Positions 51,206 to 63,772 of a DNA stretch of 64,000 nucleotides are shown piece by piece (position 1 is the first letter of the stretch; each line of letters starts with the position of its first letter). The translations under genes were made by a program, and so were the position numbers. The stretch covers positions 10,857,194 through 10,921,193 of the forward strand of contig NC_135552.1 in assembly GCF_964340395.1 (NCBI RefSeq), given 5' to 3'. Below the pieces are notes generated by a model. The model was not told where the DNA came from and ran no database searches. It was given only the letters and a program-made list of their open reading frames with translations. The DNA comes from Glandiceps talaboti (Eukaryota; Hemichordata; Enteropneusta; Spengelidae).

Positions 51206-51974
51206 TTCCCAAATTTCGAAAAGCTCATAGTTGAAATAATTACTTTAAATTTAACCAAACACTACAATGACTAATATTACATGTACTACTGTGATATTGC
51301 TTTCACTACATGACAAACTTTCCGGCCATGGATATTGCAGACTCCATTCATCTTTATTGTTATTGTACAGTTGAAAGTGGGACAAAGTGAAATTGGGATG
51401 AAGTCGCGGTTAGTGAATCCCAAATAGTGCCTAACTCCAGTGTTATTGTTAAGGGCTGCATGCAGGTAAAATCTGCCTGAGTTCCACATTTTTTCTGTTG
51501 GTTCTCCACCAATTAAATATTTATATCATGGTATAATGCATTGGGAATTATGCCAGTTTTACCATATTCCCAGGTTTTGTTTTTGGGGTTCCCCAGCCAC
51601 AGCTAAAATGCTATAATCCATGGTGCATGTCGAGGTACACTCTTGGGAAAGCAGCAAGAATTACTGGTTGTAGCATCTACATGTACTGTAAATGTATATC
51701 ACAGTCATAGTATAGAATAGACTGTAGGATACTAGTATCTTGTGTCTCACCCCGGCTTGCTCTATCCCAAAGGGGTTGACTGAGGTGTGAGGGCAACCTG
51801 TCATGGTGTACTTTACAGACTAGGTGTAGGATAGTCTGAGGAAACTCTTCAAGTCTAACTTTGCCTTATGAAGTCACTGTATAGTTACAATGTAGTCTCC
51901 ATGATTCAAGTGCTCTCAAATGCACGATCAAAAGACTTTGTTGGTCAGGTAGGACTCCCATGCAACATTAATTA

Positions 51975-52094
51975 TAGTCTTGCTGCTAGACGTTCAGGCT
52001 TTCTTCCGATACAATGTTCCATCCTCGATAGCGATGTTCAGTCATGTGTCGTAAATTGTATCAGAAGAACATCCGAGGTCTAGCAGATAGACTA
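51975..52094. mobile_element. MITE family 1, copy d (120 bp, 9-bp TSD)
   Basis: Ends TAGTCTTGCTGCTAGAC and AGCAGATAGACTA, flanked by CATTAATTA on both sides (51966-51974 and 52095-52103). The paralogous intron has a single CATTAATTA and no insert. Confidence 0.95.
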
Positions 52095-52316
52095 CATTAA
52101 TTACCCAGGTCTGAAAAATAGGGAAAGAAATAGTGCCCATTGTAATGCAAATTAAGGTCTGTGTGGGTCAATAGTTCATTGTGTTATTAAAAAGTGATAT
52201 TTACTGATTTGTTAGGTACACACCCATCTAACATGTCAGTCAATTCTTAAAACATTTCTGCCAATGACCAAAAACTGTTAATCAGCTTGGTATTTCTACC
52301 TATGTTTTACCAATAG

Positions 52317-54324
52317 ATATGTGAAATCAGAACCCATAGATCAACAGTGTGAACAAGACTCGGAGGAGATAACAACTAGACAGGATATATGTGTGAAATC
52401 AGAAACCATAGATGAACAGTGTCAACAAGACTCAGAGGTGGTGACAACTGGACAAGGTAAACATGTGAAATCAGAAACCATGGATGATGAGTATCAACAA
52501 GACTCAGAGGAGGTGATGGCAGGTCAAGAATTTGAAACCAACTTCGATTCAGCTGATACTGACCATCTATTACGTACAGAAGACCATCCTGAAACTGTAC
52601 CAGACTTGGCTAGTGAATGTGGAACAAACAATCATGGTGCTCCTGGCAATTCTGTAAATACCACTTTTCCACAAAATAGGAGTACAGGTGATAATGTGAT
52701 GAACTCCATAACAAGAAAGACAGAAAGAAGTGATGATAATCAACAAACAAACAAGCAATCTCAATGCGTAGAATATGAGGACAAAAGTGAAACTGAAGAT
52801 AGGCATTTTATTGAAGAAAGACCCAGCATTGAAGTCACACTGCATGCAGATACTGTTGAAAGAATAGACAGTTCACAATCAGACATCAATGATAAAGATA
52901 ATTTTTTGTGTAAAACTTCAGTAAACCCAAACAAACATAGTGGAGGTAGAAATCACTGTATGGCATTGAGAAGGAAAAAGTCATTTGGACAGACAGAGAT
53001 TGGTAAAGGTTCTCCTACAAGTAGTGATTTGGAAAAACAGGGTATCAGTACAGATAAAAGACCATTTGTATGTAAAGAGTGTGGTAAAGGATTCTATCAA
53101 AGTAGTGATCTGAACAGACATTTTCGAGTCCATAAACTTGAAAAGTTACATGTTTCCAAACAGTGTGGTAAAGTATCTAATCAAAATGATAATGGAGAGG
53201 CACACTTCAGAAACCACAAAAAGAAAAGACCATTTTTAAGTAAGGAGTGTGATGAAGGGTTTAATAGGAAAGGCAATTTTAAGAGACACACAAGAATCCA
53301 TACAAATGGAAAACCATTTGTCTGTGAGGAGTGTGGTAAAGGGTTTAATTCCAAAAGCAATTTAAACAGACATAGAAGAATCCATACAGATGAAAGACGA
53401 TTTGTATGTGAGGAGTGTGGTAAAGGTTTTAATAGAAGTGGTACTTTAAAGATACATAAAATAGTCCATACAAGTGAAAGACCATATGTTTGCAAGGAGT
53501 GTGGTAAAAGGTTTAATAGAATTGGTACTTTAAAGATACATAGAAGAAGCCATACAAATGAAAGACCATATGTTTGTAAGGAGTGTGGTAAAGGGTGTCG
53601 TAGCAGTAGCGATATAAGGGCACATGAGAGAACCCATACAAGTGAAAGACCATTTGTATGTGAAGAGTGTGGTAAAGGGTTTATTTGCAAGAACTATTTA
53701 ACAGTACATAAAAGAATCCATACAAATGAAAGACCATTTGTATGTAAGGAGTGTGGTAAAGGGTTTAATGTGAGTACCAGTTTAAATAGACATAAAATAA
53801 TCCATACAAATGATAGACCATTTGTATGTGAAAAGTGTGGTAAAGGGTTTAATACCAGGGGCTATTTAACAGTACATAAAAGAATCCATACAAATGAAAG
53901 ACCATATGTATGTGACGAGTGTGGTAAAGAATTTGTATCGAGTTGCAGTTTAAAGAGACATAAATTAATCCATACAAATGAAAGACCATATGTATGTAAG
54001 GAGTGTGGTAAAGGGTTTAATAGCTGTAGCGATTTAAAGGTACATAGAAGAATCCATACAAATGAAAGACCATTTCTATGTGAGGAGTGTGGTAAAGGGT
54101 TTCGTAGCAGTAGCGATTTAAAGGTACATAGAAGAATCCATACAAATGAAAGACCATTTGTATGTGAAGAGTGTGGTAAAGGGTTTAATAAAAGTGACAC
54201 TTTAAAGATACATAGAAGAATCCACACAAATGAAAGACCGTTTGTATGTGAGGAGTGTGGTAAAGGGTTTACTCAAAGCAGAACACTAAAGGTGCACATA
54301 AGGATACATACAAGTAACAAATGA
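52317..54324 (+). CDS. zinc-finger gene 2, exon 2: acidic repeats and C2H2 fingers
   Basis: Acceptor ttttaccaatag, phase 2. Three 24-residue acidic repeats, each beginning with the SUMO-consensus VKSE, precede a linker nearly identical to gene 1 (for example NNHGAPGNSVNTTFPQNRST). One intact finger, two degenerate ones and twelve intact C2H2 fingers follow, with HTNERPF/Y linkers: thirteen intact in all. It ends HTSNK and stop, where a 7-base insertion relative to the usual linker shifts the frame. The model gives 758 residues. Nuclear DNA-binding role from the fingers; target unknown. Confidence 0.9.
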
Positions 54325-54488
54325 AAGACCATTTGTATGTAACTTATAAGGAGTGGGGTAAAGGGTGTAATAACATTAGCACTTTAAATGTACATGGAAG
54401 AATCCATACAAAAGGTTTTAAATATAGTGGTAGTCTGATAGAACATAAAGAGAAGCATGAAAAATGTAGATTGTTACAAAAGGTTTAA
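54325..54488 (+). pseudogene. decayed zinc-finger remnants past gene 2
   Basis: Out-of-frame finger pieces (ACCATTTGTATGTAAC, GGTAAAGGGTGTAATAAC) and the same AAATATAGTGGTAGTCTGAT end block as in gene 1 show a longer ancestral finger array. Confidence 0.65.
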
Positions 54489-56127
54489 ACAAAGTAACTG
54501 CTCGAAGACACTTTTCAGAAACCACACTAAAGAAAAGGTTTCACCAATGCAGCACACTGAATATCTTCATTCCACAGAAAATAATAAAAAAAATATCATA
54601 TGTTTGTGACGGGGTTTTCATGATAAAGAAAGCAACATATGACAAGCTAGCCAAATGAATTTAAGATGATAAACAAACATTTTATTATGCTTTACATTTT
54701 TGTCAGGAAGATTTTTTTTTACCATGGTAGTGATCTCCCTTACAATGAGGCATATTATGTAAAACAACATGCGGTTGTATTTTGGCATAAAAATACTTAG
54801 TCACTTTGCAGCCCTATTATATTGTGGACAGTTTTCAAGATTTTGTAATATTTTGAAGACATTAATTGCTCATTTTCTGGACAATCTCAAAACAAATAAA
54901 TTCATGCATATTGATTACCATAATTAGCATATTTTTAGTTATTTTGGTGATTTTTATTTGTATCTCAAAGGATTTGCTTGTAAGAATTGTTATTTGAGGT
55001 ACATGTTTAATTATCTAAGTAGAATTTTTAGAATGCTACATGTATACATACATGCAGAATTAATATTCTGCATACATAAAAATACAAATACTTGTTTAAT
55101 TGTCTGAGAGTAGAAACTTCTGTCAAGAAGTATTCGTAGAAGACAATGTCCTCATATGCTTTACTTCTGTGCGACTGAAGGGTGACATGATTATTTTGTT
55201 TAAAAAAGAAAGGTAACAAATAAATACTAACATTTCTTCATAAAAGACACAGCCCTGAAATCCGTCTTGATTCCTCCCTGAATAACCTTGATAATAATGA
55301 GCAGCTGGTTGTAATAAATTTGGTATGTGAGGACTTGAATACATGTATCTGGAATGCGGGTGTTGCCACAGAAAGGTGATACATACATACATACATACAT
55401 ACATACATACATACATACATACATACCATAGGCATTTGTTTCCCGAGTTTGCCTCAGAATATTTATATCAGAATACAATGAAATGTCGATAATATCGTTA
55501 ATATTGACGTATTTAGCCAACTATATATGAAAAGGGTAAAATTACACTGGATTGCCCAGGTTCACTCACCGCGAAAGAAGACACAAGGTATGAAAGGCAG
55601 CCACCATTAACGTACATAAACATGAACTTTCAACCAGCCGTTGTACTGGGCAAACATTTCAAAGATACCTTCCATCCCTTCCTAGTTCCCAAATTTAATA
55701 ATCTTCCGATAAATCGCGTCGTTGTTACAATCGGACCACGCTTACCAAATATATCAACAAAGACATAACATGTAATCATGGTGTACTCCATGTACTATTT
55801 GGTTAAACACACATTTACTCAACATACATTATCATACATACATACATACATACATACATATTAGGTATTTATCTAATATGTCTTGCCTGATAATACCTTT
55901 AGAAAGAATTTTTAATTGAAACGTCGGATTTTACATCTATTCATACGGACTGTCTCACAATTTCATTACGCATTTTTACATACACACACACATACATGCA
56001 TACATACATACATACATACATACATACATACATACATACACACACATACATACATACATACATACATACATGCACACTCGTATTAGTTTTTACAAGTTTT
56101 GGTAGCTTTCTTTTTGGAGGATGTAGT
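54489..56127. other. intergenic between zinc-finger gene 2 and H2A-2
   Basis: To about 55020 it is collinear with the 3' flank of zinc-finger gene 1. About 55760-55850 repeats the sequence before H2A-1 (about 38000-38130). (CATA)n tracts at 55380-55426, 55831-55860 and 55981-56075. Confidence 0.6.
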
Positions 56128-56169
56128 GGCCCTAAAAAGGGCCGTTTGGTTTGTGTATGCTTGGCATAC
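56128..56169 (-). terminator. H2A-2 3' end: extra hairpin and histone stem-loop
   Basis: GTATGC-CAA-GCATAC (56169-56155) then GGCCCTTTTTAGGGCC (56143-56128) on the minus strand. Confidence 0.9.
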
Positions 56170-56172
56170 GAT

Positions 56173-56892
<720 letters not shown>

Positions 56893-57264
56893 ATGCCTCC
56901 TAAAGGAAGTGGTAAAGCCGTCAAGAAGGCCGGTAAGGCCCCAGCTGCCAGAAGTGGCGACAAGAAGAAGAGAAAGAGGAAAAGGAAGGAAAGCTATGGT
57001 ATCTACATCTACAAAGTCATGAAGCAAGTTCACCCAGACACTGGTATCTCCTCCAAGGCCATGTCTATCATGAACAGCTTCGTCAACGACATCTTCGAAC
57101 GTATCGCCGCCGAAGCTTCACGTCTTGCTCACTACAACAAGAGATCCACCATCACCAGCAGAGAGATCCAGACTGCTGTGCGTCTCTTGCTGCCCGGTGA
57201 GCTTGCCAAGCACGCCGTCAGTGAGGGTACCAAAGCCGTCACCAAGTACACCAGCTCCAAGTAA
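56893..57264 (+). CDS. H2B: histone H2B (copy 3)
   Basis: 123 residues, identical in protein to copies 1 and 2. Confidence 0.98.
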   Translation: MPPKGSGKAVKKAGKAPAARSGDKKKRKRKRKESYGIYIYKVMKQVHPDTGISSKAMSIMNSFVNDIFERIAAEASRLAHYNKRSTITSREIQTAVRLLLPGELAKHAVSEGTKAVTKYTSSK

Positions 57265-57267
57265 ATC

Positions 57268-57330
57268 GTATGCTCAGCATACACAAACCAAACGGCCCTT
57301 TTCAGGGCCACCACATCCTCCAAAAAGAGA
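57268..57330 (+). terminator. H2B-3 3' end: extra hairpin, stem-loop and HDE
   Basis: GTATGC-TCA-GCATAC (57268-57282), GGCCCTTTTCAGGGCC (57294-57309), then the CCAAAAAGAGAAC element. Confidence 0.9.
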
Positions 57331-57462
57331 ACTACCTATAAAACTTGTATGTGGTATGAACGTGTGTATACAGTATACAGATATATGAACGGCCAATCTC
57401 AGTCACAGAACATAAATACGACATGCGTAGTCTAGTAGATATTGGTTATTACATATCGGCAC

Positions 57463-57560
57463 TATCGCCGCCGAAGCTTCACGTCTTGCCCTTTGCTTTG
57501 CCTCCTTTACCACGTCCAGACATTTTTGTTTATAGCAGTAGTTCAGATACTGATAATTCT
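57463..57560. pseudogene. chimeric histone relic (H2B piece fused to H2A 5' end)
   Basis: About 25 bases of H2B coding sequence (ATCGCCGCCGAAGCTTCACG) run directly into the start of H2A in opposite orientation (codons for [11 protein letters not shown] and its 5' leader, to about 57560). A deletion between divergent histone genes would produce this. Confidence 0.8.
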
Positions 57561-60315
57561 GAATTTTCAGAAATCGATAGGTAAGCAGGGCGTGTTTTTC
57601 ATACACACCATTTTCAGTAAAAATCCCGAACCTAAATTAACAAATTCTAAATTAACAAATATTGAGCTATTCTATCCGTTGTTGCCATCTTCCAGGTTAA
57701 GTTTGTTAGCAAAATATTGAAACTTATAAAAAAAAAGAAGAAGTTATATTTAATAAGGCCGAGTCTGATGACAGGCGCCGGTCACGAGCACGTCGTGCCC
57801 GTGACAGGCGCGACCTTTGACATTCATTAAGACGTGTTTCGGCGTCGAATACACGTTCTTATTACCTTCGATTGCTCAAACATTATATCGTTTCTCAAAC
57901 GTTTTGATAGTATCTGTTGTTTTTTTCCAACAACAGCGTACACATGTATGATAATACATGTATGATATAGTACGTAGGACACGGGTAAAGGTAGTTAATC
58001 TAAAACAAGTAAAGTTTGTTGCATCAATAAACTTCATTATTGTGAAACTGGCCAGAAATGAAATACGATACACATCGATTCCGTAAAAATCCTGAACCTG
58101 TGACGAGCACGTCCACTGCGGCCGAGTCTGCTGACAGGCGCCAGTCACGAGACACACCGATTTAAATAAACTGTATTCTTAGTTTGTTCACTATTGTCTA
58201 CCTGTTTTGTAGTTAGAAATATTTTAATATATCCTTGACCATAGATTATGCCTTACTATACTATACCATACCGTAAAGTGTTTGGAAATGCTAATGCACT
58301 CTTATTGGGCTGTTAGGATTTCACAAAATATTGACATGGTAGTACATTTTGTGCTGAGTGGTTGTAGCAGTTACAGGTATTCACCTAGACTGTCGACAGT
58401 TGTCCGTGCCTTTTTGCTACGTTTTATCTAAAATTAAAGTTGTCAACTCGTTCCGATCAGGAGCAATACTATAACCGGACCGCGTAGTACTGATTGACCA
58501 ACGAGTGTCGGAGGCACTCACATATCATTAAACATTGGTATTCAGTGCTTCGGAGGGAGGCGACGACTTTGTTTTAGATGAAACGTAGAAAAAAAGGCAC
58601 GTACAATTGTCGACAGTCTAGTATTCACCATTAGCATGCACGAAAATCCTACATATAATTTTCGCCACTAAAAATGTTTGCAATTTTGTAGTCTTCAGCT
58701 TAGTTCTCAAAGATCAAAGACTATTTTTTACGAATTACCTTACTGGTACATTACTTTCATGTACAATAAGCTATTTTACGCACACAAATTGCCATGGGGG
58801 GGGGGGGGGCAGAATTTTGTCTTGGTGCAATCATGTATTTAAAATTTAGAAAAGTGTTAATTTACATAAATTTGCATGCAATTTACATAATATATATTTT
58901 AGCATACGCTATTAAATATCATATGTAAGGTCAGAGAAAATAAAAAAAAATGCTTGTCAACGGGTAACCTAACCCATCACATTGGGTAAGTCGGTCAATT
59001 TCATTTTTTCACAATGCTTGACAAGGATAAAACAAACCATATATAATCATTTGCCAAAATATTTCAGGTCGAGTTTAGATAGAACTTATTCAGTCATCTT
59101 GATACTATCTCATGCAATTTGTTTGCATAGCTACAGTTAGGAAATGTACACAATTTACGGTTAAACAAATGGTGTAGTTCCTCTCAATCTCTCTTCTAAA
59201 AAAAATGTTAAGCCCCACCAATTGAAACTCAAACATTATTTTAGCCACCTCTTCTGTCACCTACACTACAGTGGAGATATAAAATCATATGGTACAATGA
59301 TGCATTGCAAGGAGACAACTTCAAAGGTGAAAAAAAATTGAAAATAAGACAGTGTAGGAGGCAATTTAGAGGCATAAAATATCAAACCATAGACATATTA
59401 ATAAAATACCAGAATTGAAACAATTATGCTATGCATTATATATTATCTGGAAGTGTATTTTGTTGTGGCAAAGCTGAAAGATATGCAGATGTGCACATGG
59501 TAAATGATTTCTCCTGAAGTTTAATTTGGTTCCAAAACATCCCGAATAAAGAGCAAAACATTTCAAGACTTTCAGAGTTTTGATGGCCTAATGGTCGTAA
59601 ACTTTCGTTCAATTGAGTCTTTTTTGTTCAATTGAGTCTTTTTAGTGCATTCGATATTTAATCTCAATTCATGCTTGTATGCAACATCAGAGCCAAGTAA
59701 ACCACTGTATAAGATATTATATAATTTGGAATAGAGTCTGACTCAAATGTATATTGTTTCATGTACTATTCAGAAAATATAAAGAAATATCCTTAATTTT
59801 GAAGAAAAAAAATGCGAAGCCCGCATGAGGATATATTGCCTATCACCAGAAAAAAATATATGGGTAGGTTGAACAGCTTTTTCATTTTTCTGGCCTAATG
59901 TCGTATCTTTCAAAGTAGTTGCCGAAAAGATGTCACATTCAAAGTAAAAAAAAATGGATGGTGTTTCTCAAATAAGTAATACAACAAAATAATCATTTTC
60001 TTTACCCAACTCCCAAAACTGTTATGGCCTCGTTTATGTCGGAACCCAAGGTGAACTCAGTGAATTCTCCTTGTCATTATCATTATAATGGAAATTGAAG
60101 TTTGGATTTTGATGTCGAAGGTACAGCTCTGTTTACAAACTCAGGGCGATTCTTTCCATAGCAAACTGTCGCTTCAAAATGAATTGCGGAATAACGCTAG
60201 TGTCAGTGTGCAATGGGATAATTACAACATTTTAACCAAAGACAACGTCGAACACAATTATTGAAAGAAATGTCTTCAAATAGTGGATCTTAAACTGTGT
60301 ACCTAGTTTAATAGT
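57561..60315. other. intergenic, no gene seen
   Basis: Contains GC-rich repeated blocks (GAGTCTGCTGACAGGCGCC near 57764 and 58124), MITE family 2 at 58386-58620 and otherwise AT-rich sequence. Confidence 0.5.
58386..58620. mobile_element. MITE family 2, complete copy (235 bp, 9-bp TSD)
   Basis: Long inverted ends, TAGACTGTCGACAGTTGTCC at the left and the inverse ending TGTCGACAGTCTA at the right, extending about 50 bases. Flanked by GTATTCACC at 58377-58385 and 58621-58629. Confidence 0.9.
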
Positions 60316-60352
60316 TTTTCAGGGCCACCAAATATTCCAAAAAGAGATATGC
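60316..60352 (+). pseudogene. relic of an H2B 3' end
   Basis: TTTTTCAGGGCCACCAAATATTCCAAAAAGAGA keeps half of the histone stem-loop and the downstream element but nothing of the gene body. Confidence 0.6.
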
Positions 60353-61252
60353 CGTTTTATCAGCATGAATTTGAAATGCTTTAATATAAGGAACAAGATG
60401 TAAATAAGATCGAGCGCATCTTCGGAGACACTGCATGCAGCATTGCTGGCAACCTTATGTTGAACGACTTTTTCCGTCTTTTTTTTTGTTTCACTCGCTG
60501 ACATTATAATTGCGACTTGCTATCTTCAATTGAAGGAGACTTTCAAGACTACTGTTACTCGCAGAAAATGCACAGTGCATGTGTGCACTTCTTTTGTACT
60601 TTCCCGCGCAAAGAATTTTTCTTTTGCTGCAAAAAGTTACAATTTTTAACTGGACACATTTTAATTCAAAGCGATATAAGATACATATTAGCCATGAGTC
60701 AGTGTACAGTCACTTTAGTGAACTATCCATTAAATTCGCGCATGCTAGGAATCGTATATGTATTCAAAAAGTTGCTTTTTTCCAAAATCTCAGGGGTGCC
60801 CCCCCCCCCCCCCGCAGGCTACGGTACTGGGCACACCTATTCTTGCGTTCAGTAAAAATAAGTCTATGGCGAGGTTTATTTAGGTGTTATTCACAAATAT
60901 TTTTCTTCGTTCAGGAAAATACGAGTGACCTTAGCCTAAGGGCCATTTGTCACTACGAGTCACTAGACGAGTAGTGACAACCTAATAGGTCATGAGTATT
61001 ATCTGGCTGAAGGAAGAAAAATATTGGAGAATAACATAATTATGCATGTGTCAGTAATATCAAATAAAAATCCGGCAATACAGTAATGGCCATTTTGAAC
61101 GTTTTGACTCAGATACCGAACACAGCAGAAAGAGAGACGTTGCAGACATGCGCTGTCGTAATGTAGAACGGCCAGAGTAAATGCTAATTTGGCATCATAC
61201 CGACATACATACATACACACACACACGTACATATATACACACATTGATACAT

Positions 61253-61283
<31 letters not shown>

Positions 61284-61360
61284 TACATACATACATACAT
61301 ACATATACACTCTCATATTAGATTTTGTAAGTTTTGGTAGTTCTTTTTGGAGGATGTGGT
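60353..61360. other. intergenic, no gene seen
   Basis: AT-rich sequence ending in a (CATA)/(CA) microsatellite (61201-61310) that belongs to the duplicated H2A 3' flank. Confidence 0.5.
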
Positions 61361-61402
61361 GGCCCTAAAAAGGGCCGTTTTGTTTGTGTATGCTTGGCAT
61401 AC
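61361..61402 (-). terminator. H2A-3 3' end: extra hairpin and histone stem-loop
   Basis: GTATGC-CAA-GCATAC (61402-61388) then GGCCCTTTTTAGGGCC (61376-61361) on the minus strand. Confidence 0.9.
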
Positions 61403-61405
61403 GAT

Positions 61406-61966
<561 letters not shown>

Positions 61967-63268
61967 AGCTCAGACATTTAGATAGACCGGTCAGTTTCTC
62001 CAGCTTGGGGGGATGGGGGGTGTCAGTGTTATTTTCCATTGGGCCAACAAAAAGTCACTGACCCCATGAATAAAGTTTCATAGCATCTGACAGTAAGCTG
62101 TAGAGGAAGAGCTTTGAGACTGGAATATGTGTACCTCTTGTGTGTGTGTGTGTGAATGGGGGGGGGGGGTTCTAGGGCCCTGGAGGATTTTTACTTCTAA
62201 AGGCAATGTTTAGGCCATTCACAGACACTTTCAGACAATAATTAAGTTCTTTTATAAACTATCCAATAGTGATAGTAATAGTATGAAGATTACTGTTACA
62301 AAACAGTCAAGTTCACTTTTGCCCCAAAGTGCAAGATAAGTGAAGCACTGATTGTGAAACAGCCAAAAAATTACATATAACTAGTGTGGTAGCTAGGTAA
62401 TACATGTATTATATGTATAATTGTATGTATAGTTATGTTTGAACCCTTACATGAAGTAATATTTAAACCATTCATGAAAGAAACAGAGACAAGAACAAAT
62501 ATATATATGTACCACAGGCTAACGAAACTGACTGGTCCCTGACGTGTTTGAAACTGTTTGTCATGATTTGACAAGTGTCCTGGTTGGAGAGGTACGAGCA
62601 GGTTGAACAGTATACTCAAACCTGTGCATCATTTCCCTATCAAGATTTTTTTTTTTCTAGAAGCAGTGGTCCATCTTTTTTTTTCCATCACCCACTCATA
62701 TCCGGATTTTTTTTCCACTTGGCATCTTTTTTCCCCCCCGAAATCTTCCAAGCCCCCCCCAGGATATCAAATGGTCCATCCCTTATAGGAATATGACGAG
62801 GCGTGCGTCGCCATCTTGAAATTAAGACAGTTTCGACTAGTCTTTGACGCTGCCGTATAGTCATTATTCGTGGAGCATTTAGTGGTGGCAAGATATAACG
62901 TAAATATCATGAATCAAAATGTATAAATGTTGATTTTTTTTCATTGAATACATGGTGTTCTTCTGTGAAAAAACCATCGGAAAATAGCGTTCGTCGAAAG
63001 CTCTGACTAAGTAGTTTGACCTGTCTCCTGCATTCGAACATAAATAATTTCACAACTGGACGTTTTTGATATTATTTAAGCAGTTTGGGATGATGCCTTA
63101 TAGCTTTACAACAAATGTGGAATTTATCTTGAGAAATTATTTACATATACACTCAAAATTCATTGAAAAACGGGAAATACTCGCTTGTACTAAGTTGTAG
63201 TGCAGCGGGGTCACGCTCTATTGTTCTAGGGGTCAAACCATATCACGTGGTAGGTATCGTGCCCCCCC
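61967..63268. other. about 1.3 kb of foreign sequence splitting the H2A-3/H2B-4 promoter
   Basis: Replaces roughly 100 bases of the shared promoter, including the H2B octamer. It contains poly-G, poly-T and CT-rich stretches and no gene that I can support. No target duplication or inverted ends were found. Confidence 0.75.
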
Positions 63269-63328
63269 TGAATAAAAGGACGTTTGCTTTTGGCGGTTAT
63301 TCTGAACTATCTACTCTAGTCGTTCATA

Positions 63329-63700
63329 ATGCCTCCCAAAGGAAGTGGTAAAGCCGCCAAGAAGGCCGGTAAGGCCCCAGCTGCCAGAAGTGGCGACAAG
63401 AAGAAGAGAAAGAGGAAAAGGAAGGAAAGCTATGGTATCTACATCTACAAAGTCATGAAGCAAGTTCACCCAGACACTGGTATCTCCTCCAAGGCCATGT
63501 CTATCATGAACAGCTTCGTCAACGACATCTTCGAACGTATAGCCGCTGAAGCTTCCCGCCTTGCCCAATACAACAAGCGATCCACCATCACCAGCAGAGA
63601 GATCCAGACTGCTGTACGTCTCTTGCTGCCCGGTGAGCTTGCCAAGCACGCCGTCAGTGAGGGTACCAAAGCCGTCACCAAGTACACCAGCTCCAAGTAA
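63329..63700 (+). CDS. H2B: histone H2B (copy 4), diverged and lacking its core promoter
   Basis: 123 residues with two changes from the other copies: Val10 to Ala in the tail and His80 to Gln next to the fold (LAQYNKRS). The 5' leader matches H2B-3 from AATAAAAGGACG at about 63270, but the TATAAATA is cut to GAATAAAAG and the octamer is gone. The coding frame is intact, so either silencing is recent or another promoter serves it. Confidence 0.93.
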   Translation: MPPKGSGKAAKKAGKAPAARSGDKKKRKRKRKESYGIYIYKVMKQVHPDTGISSKAMSIMNSFVNDIFERIAAEASRLAQYNKRSTITSREIQTAVRLLLPGELAKHAVSEGTKAVTKYTSSK

Positions 63701-63703
63701 ATC

Positions 63704-63772
63704 GTATGCGTGTCATACACAAACCAAACGGCCCTTTTCAGGGCCACTACATCCTCCAAAAAGAGAACTACC
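63704..63772 (+). terminator. H2B-4 3' end: degenerate extra hairpin, stem-loop and HDE
   Basis: The first hairpin is damaged (GTATGCGTGTCATAC). The canonical stem-loop GGCCCTTTTCAGGGCC (63730-63745) and the CCAAAAAGAGAAC element are intact. Confidence 0.85.

Larger units (their letters stand above)
50354..52316 (+). other. zinc-finger gene 2 intron with insertions
   Basis: 1,963 bases, longer than in gene 1. Extra material of about 800 bp at roughly 50415-51215 includes an inverted-repeat segment (about 50504-50545 with 50747-50787) and a LINE fragment; MITE family 1 copy d is at 51975-52094. Confidence 0.75.

Noticed and set aside
63311-63649. Antisense frame across H2B-4
   Set aside because: Shadow of a conserved histone gene; similar antisense frames appear over the other histone copies.
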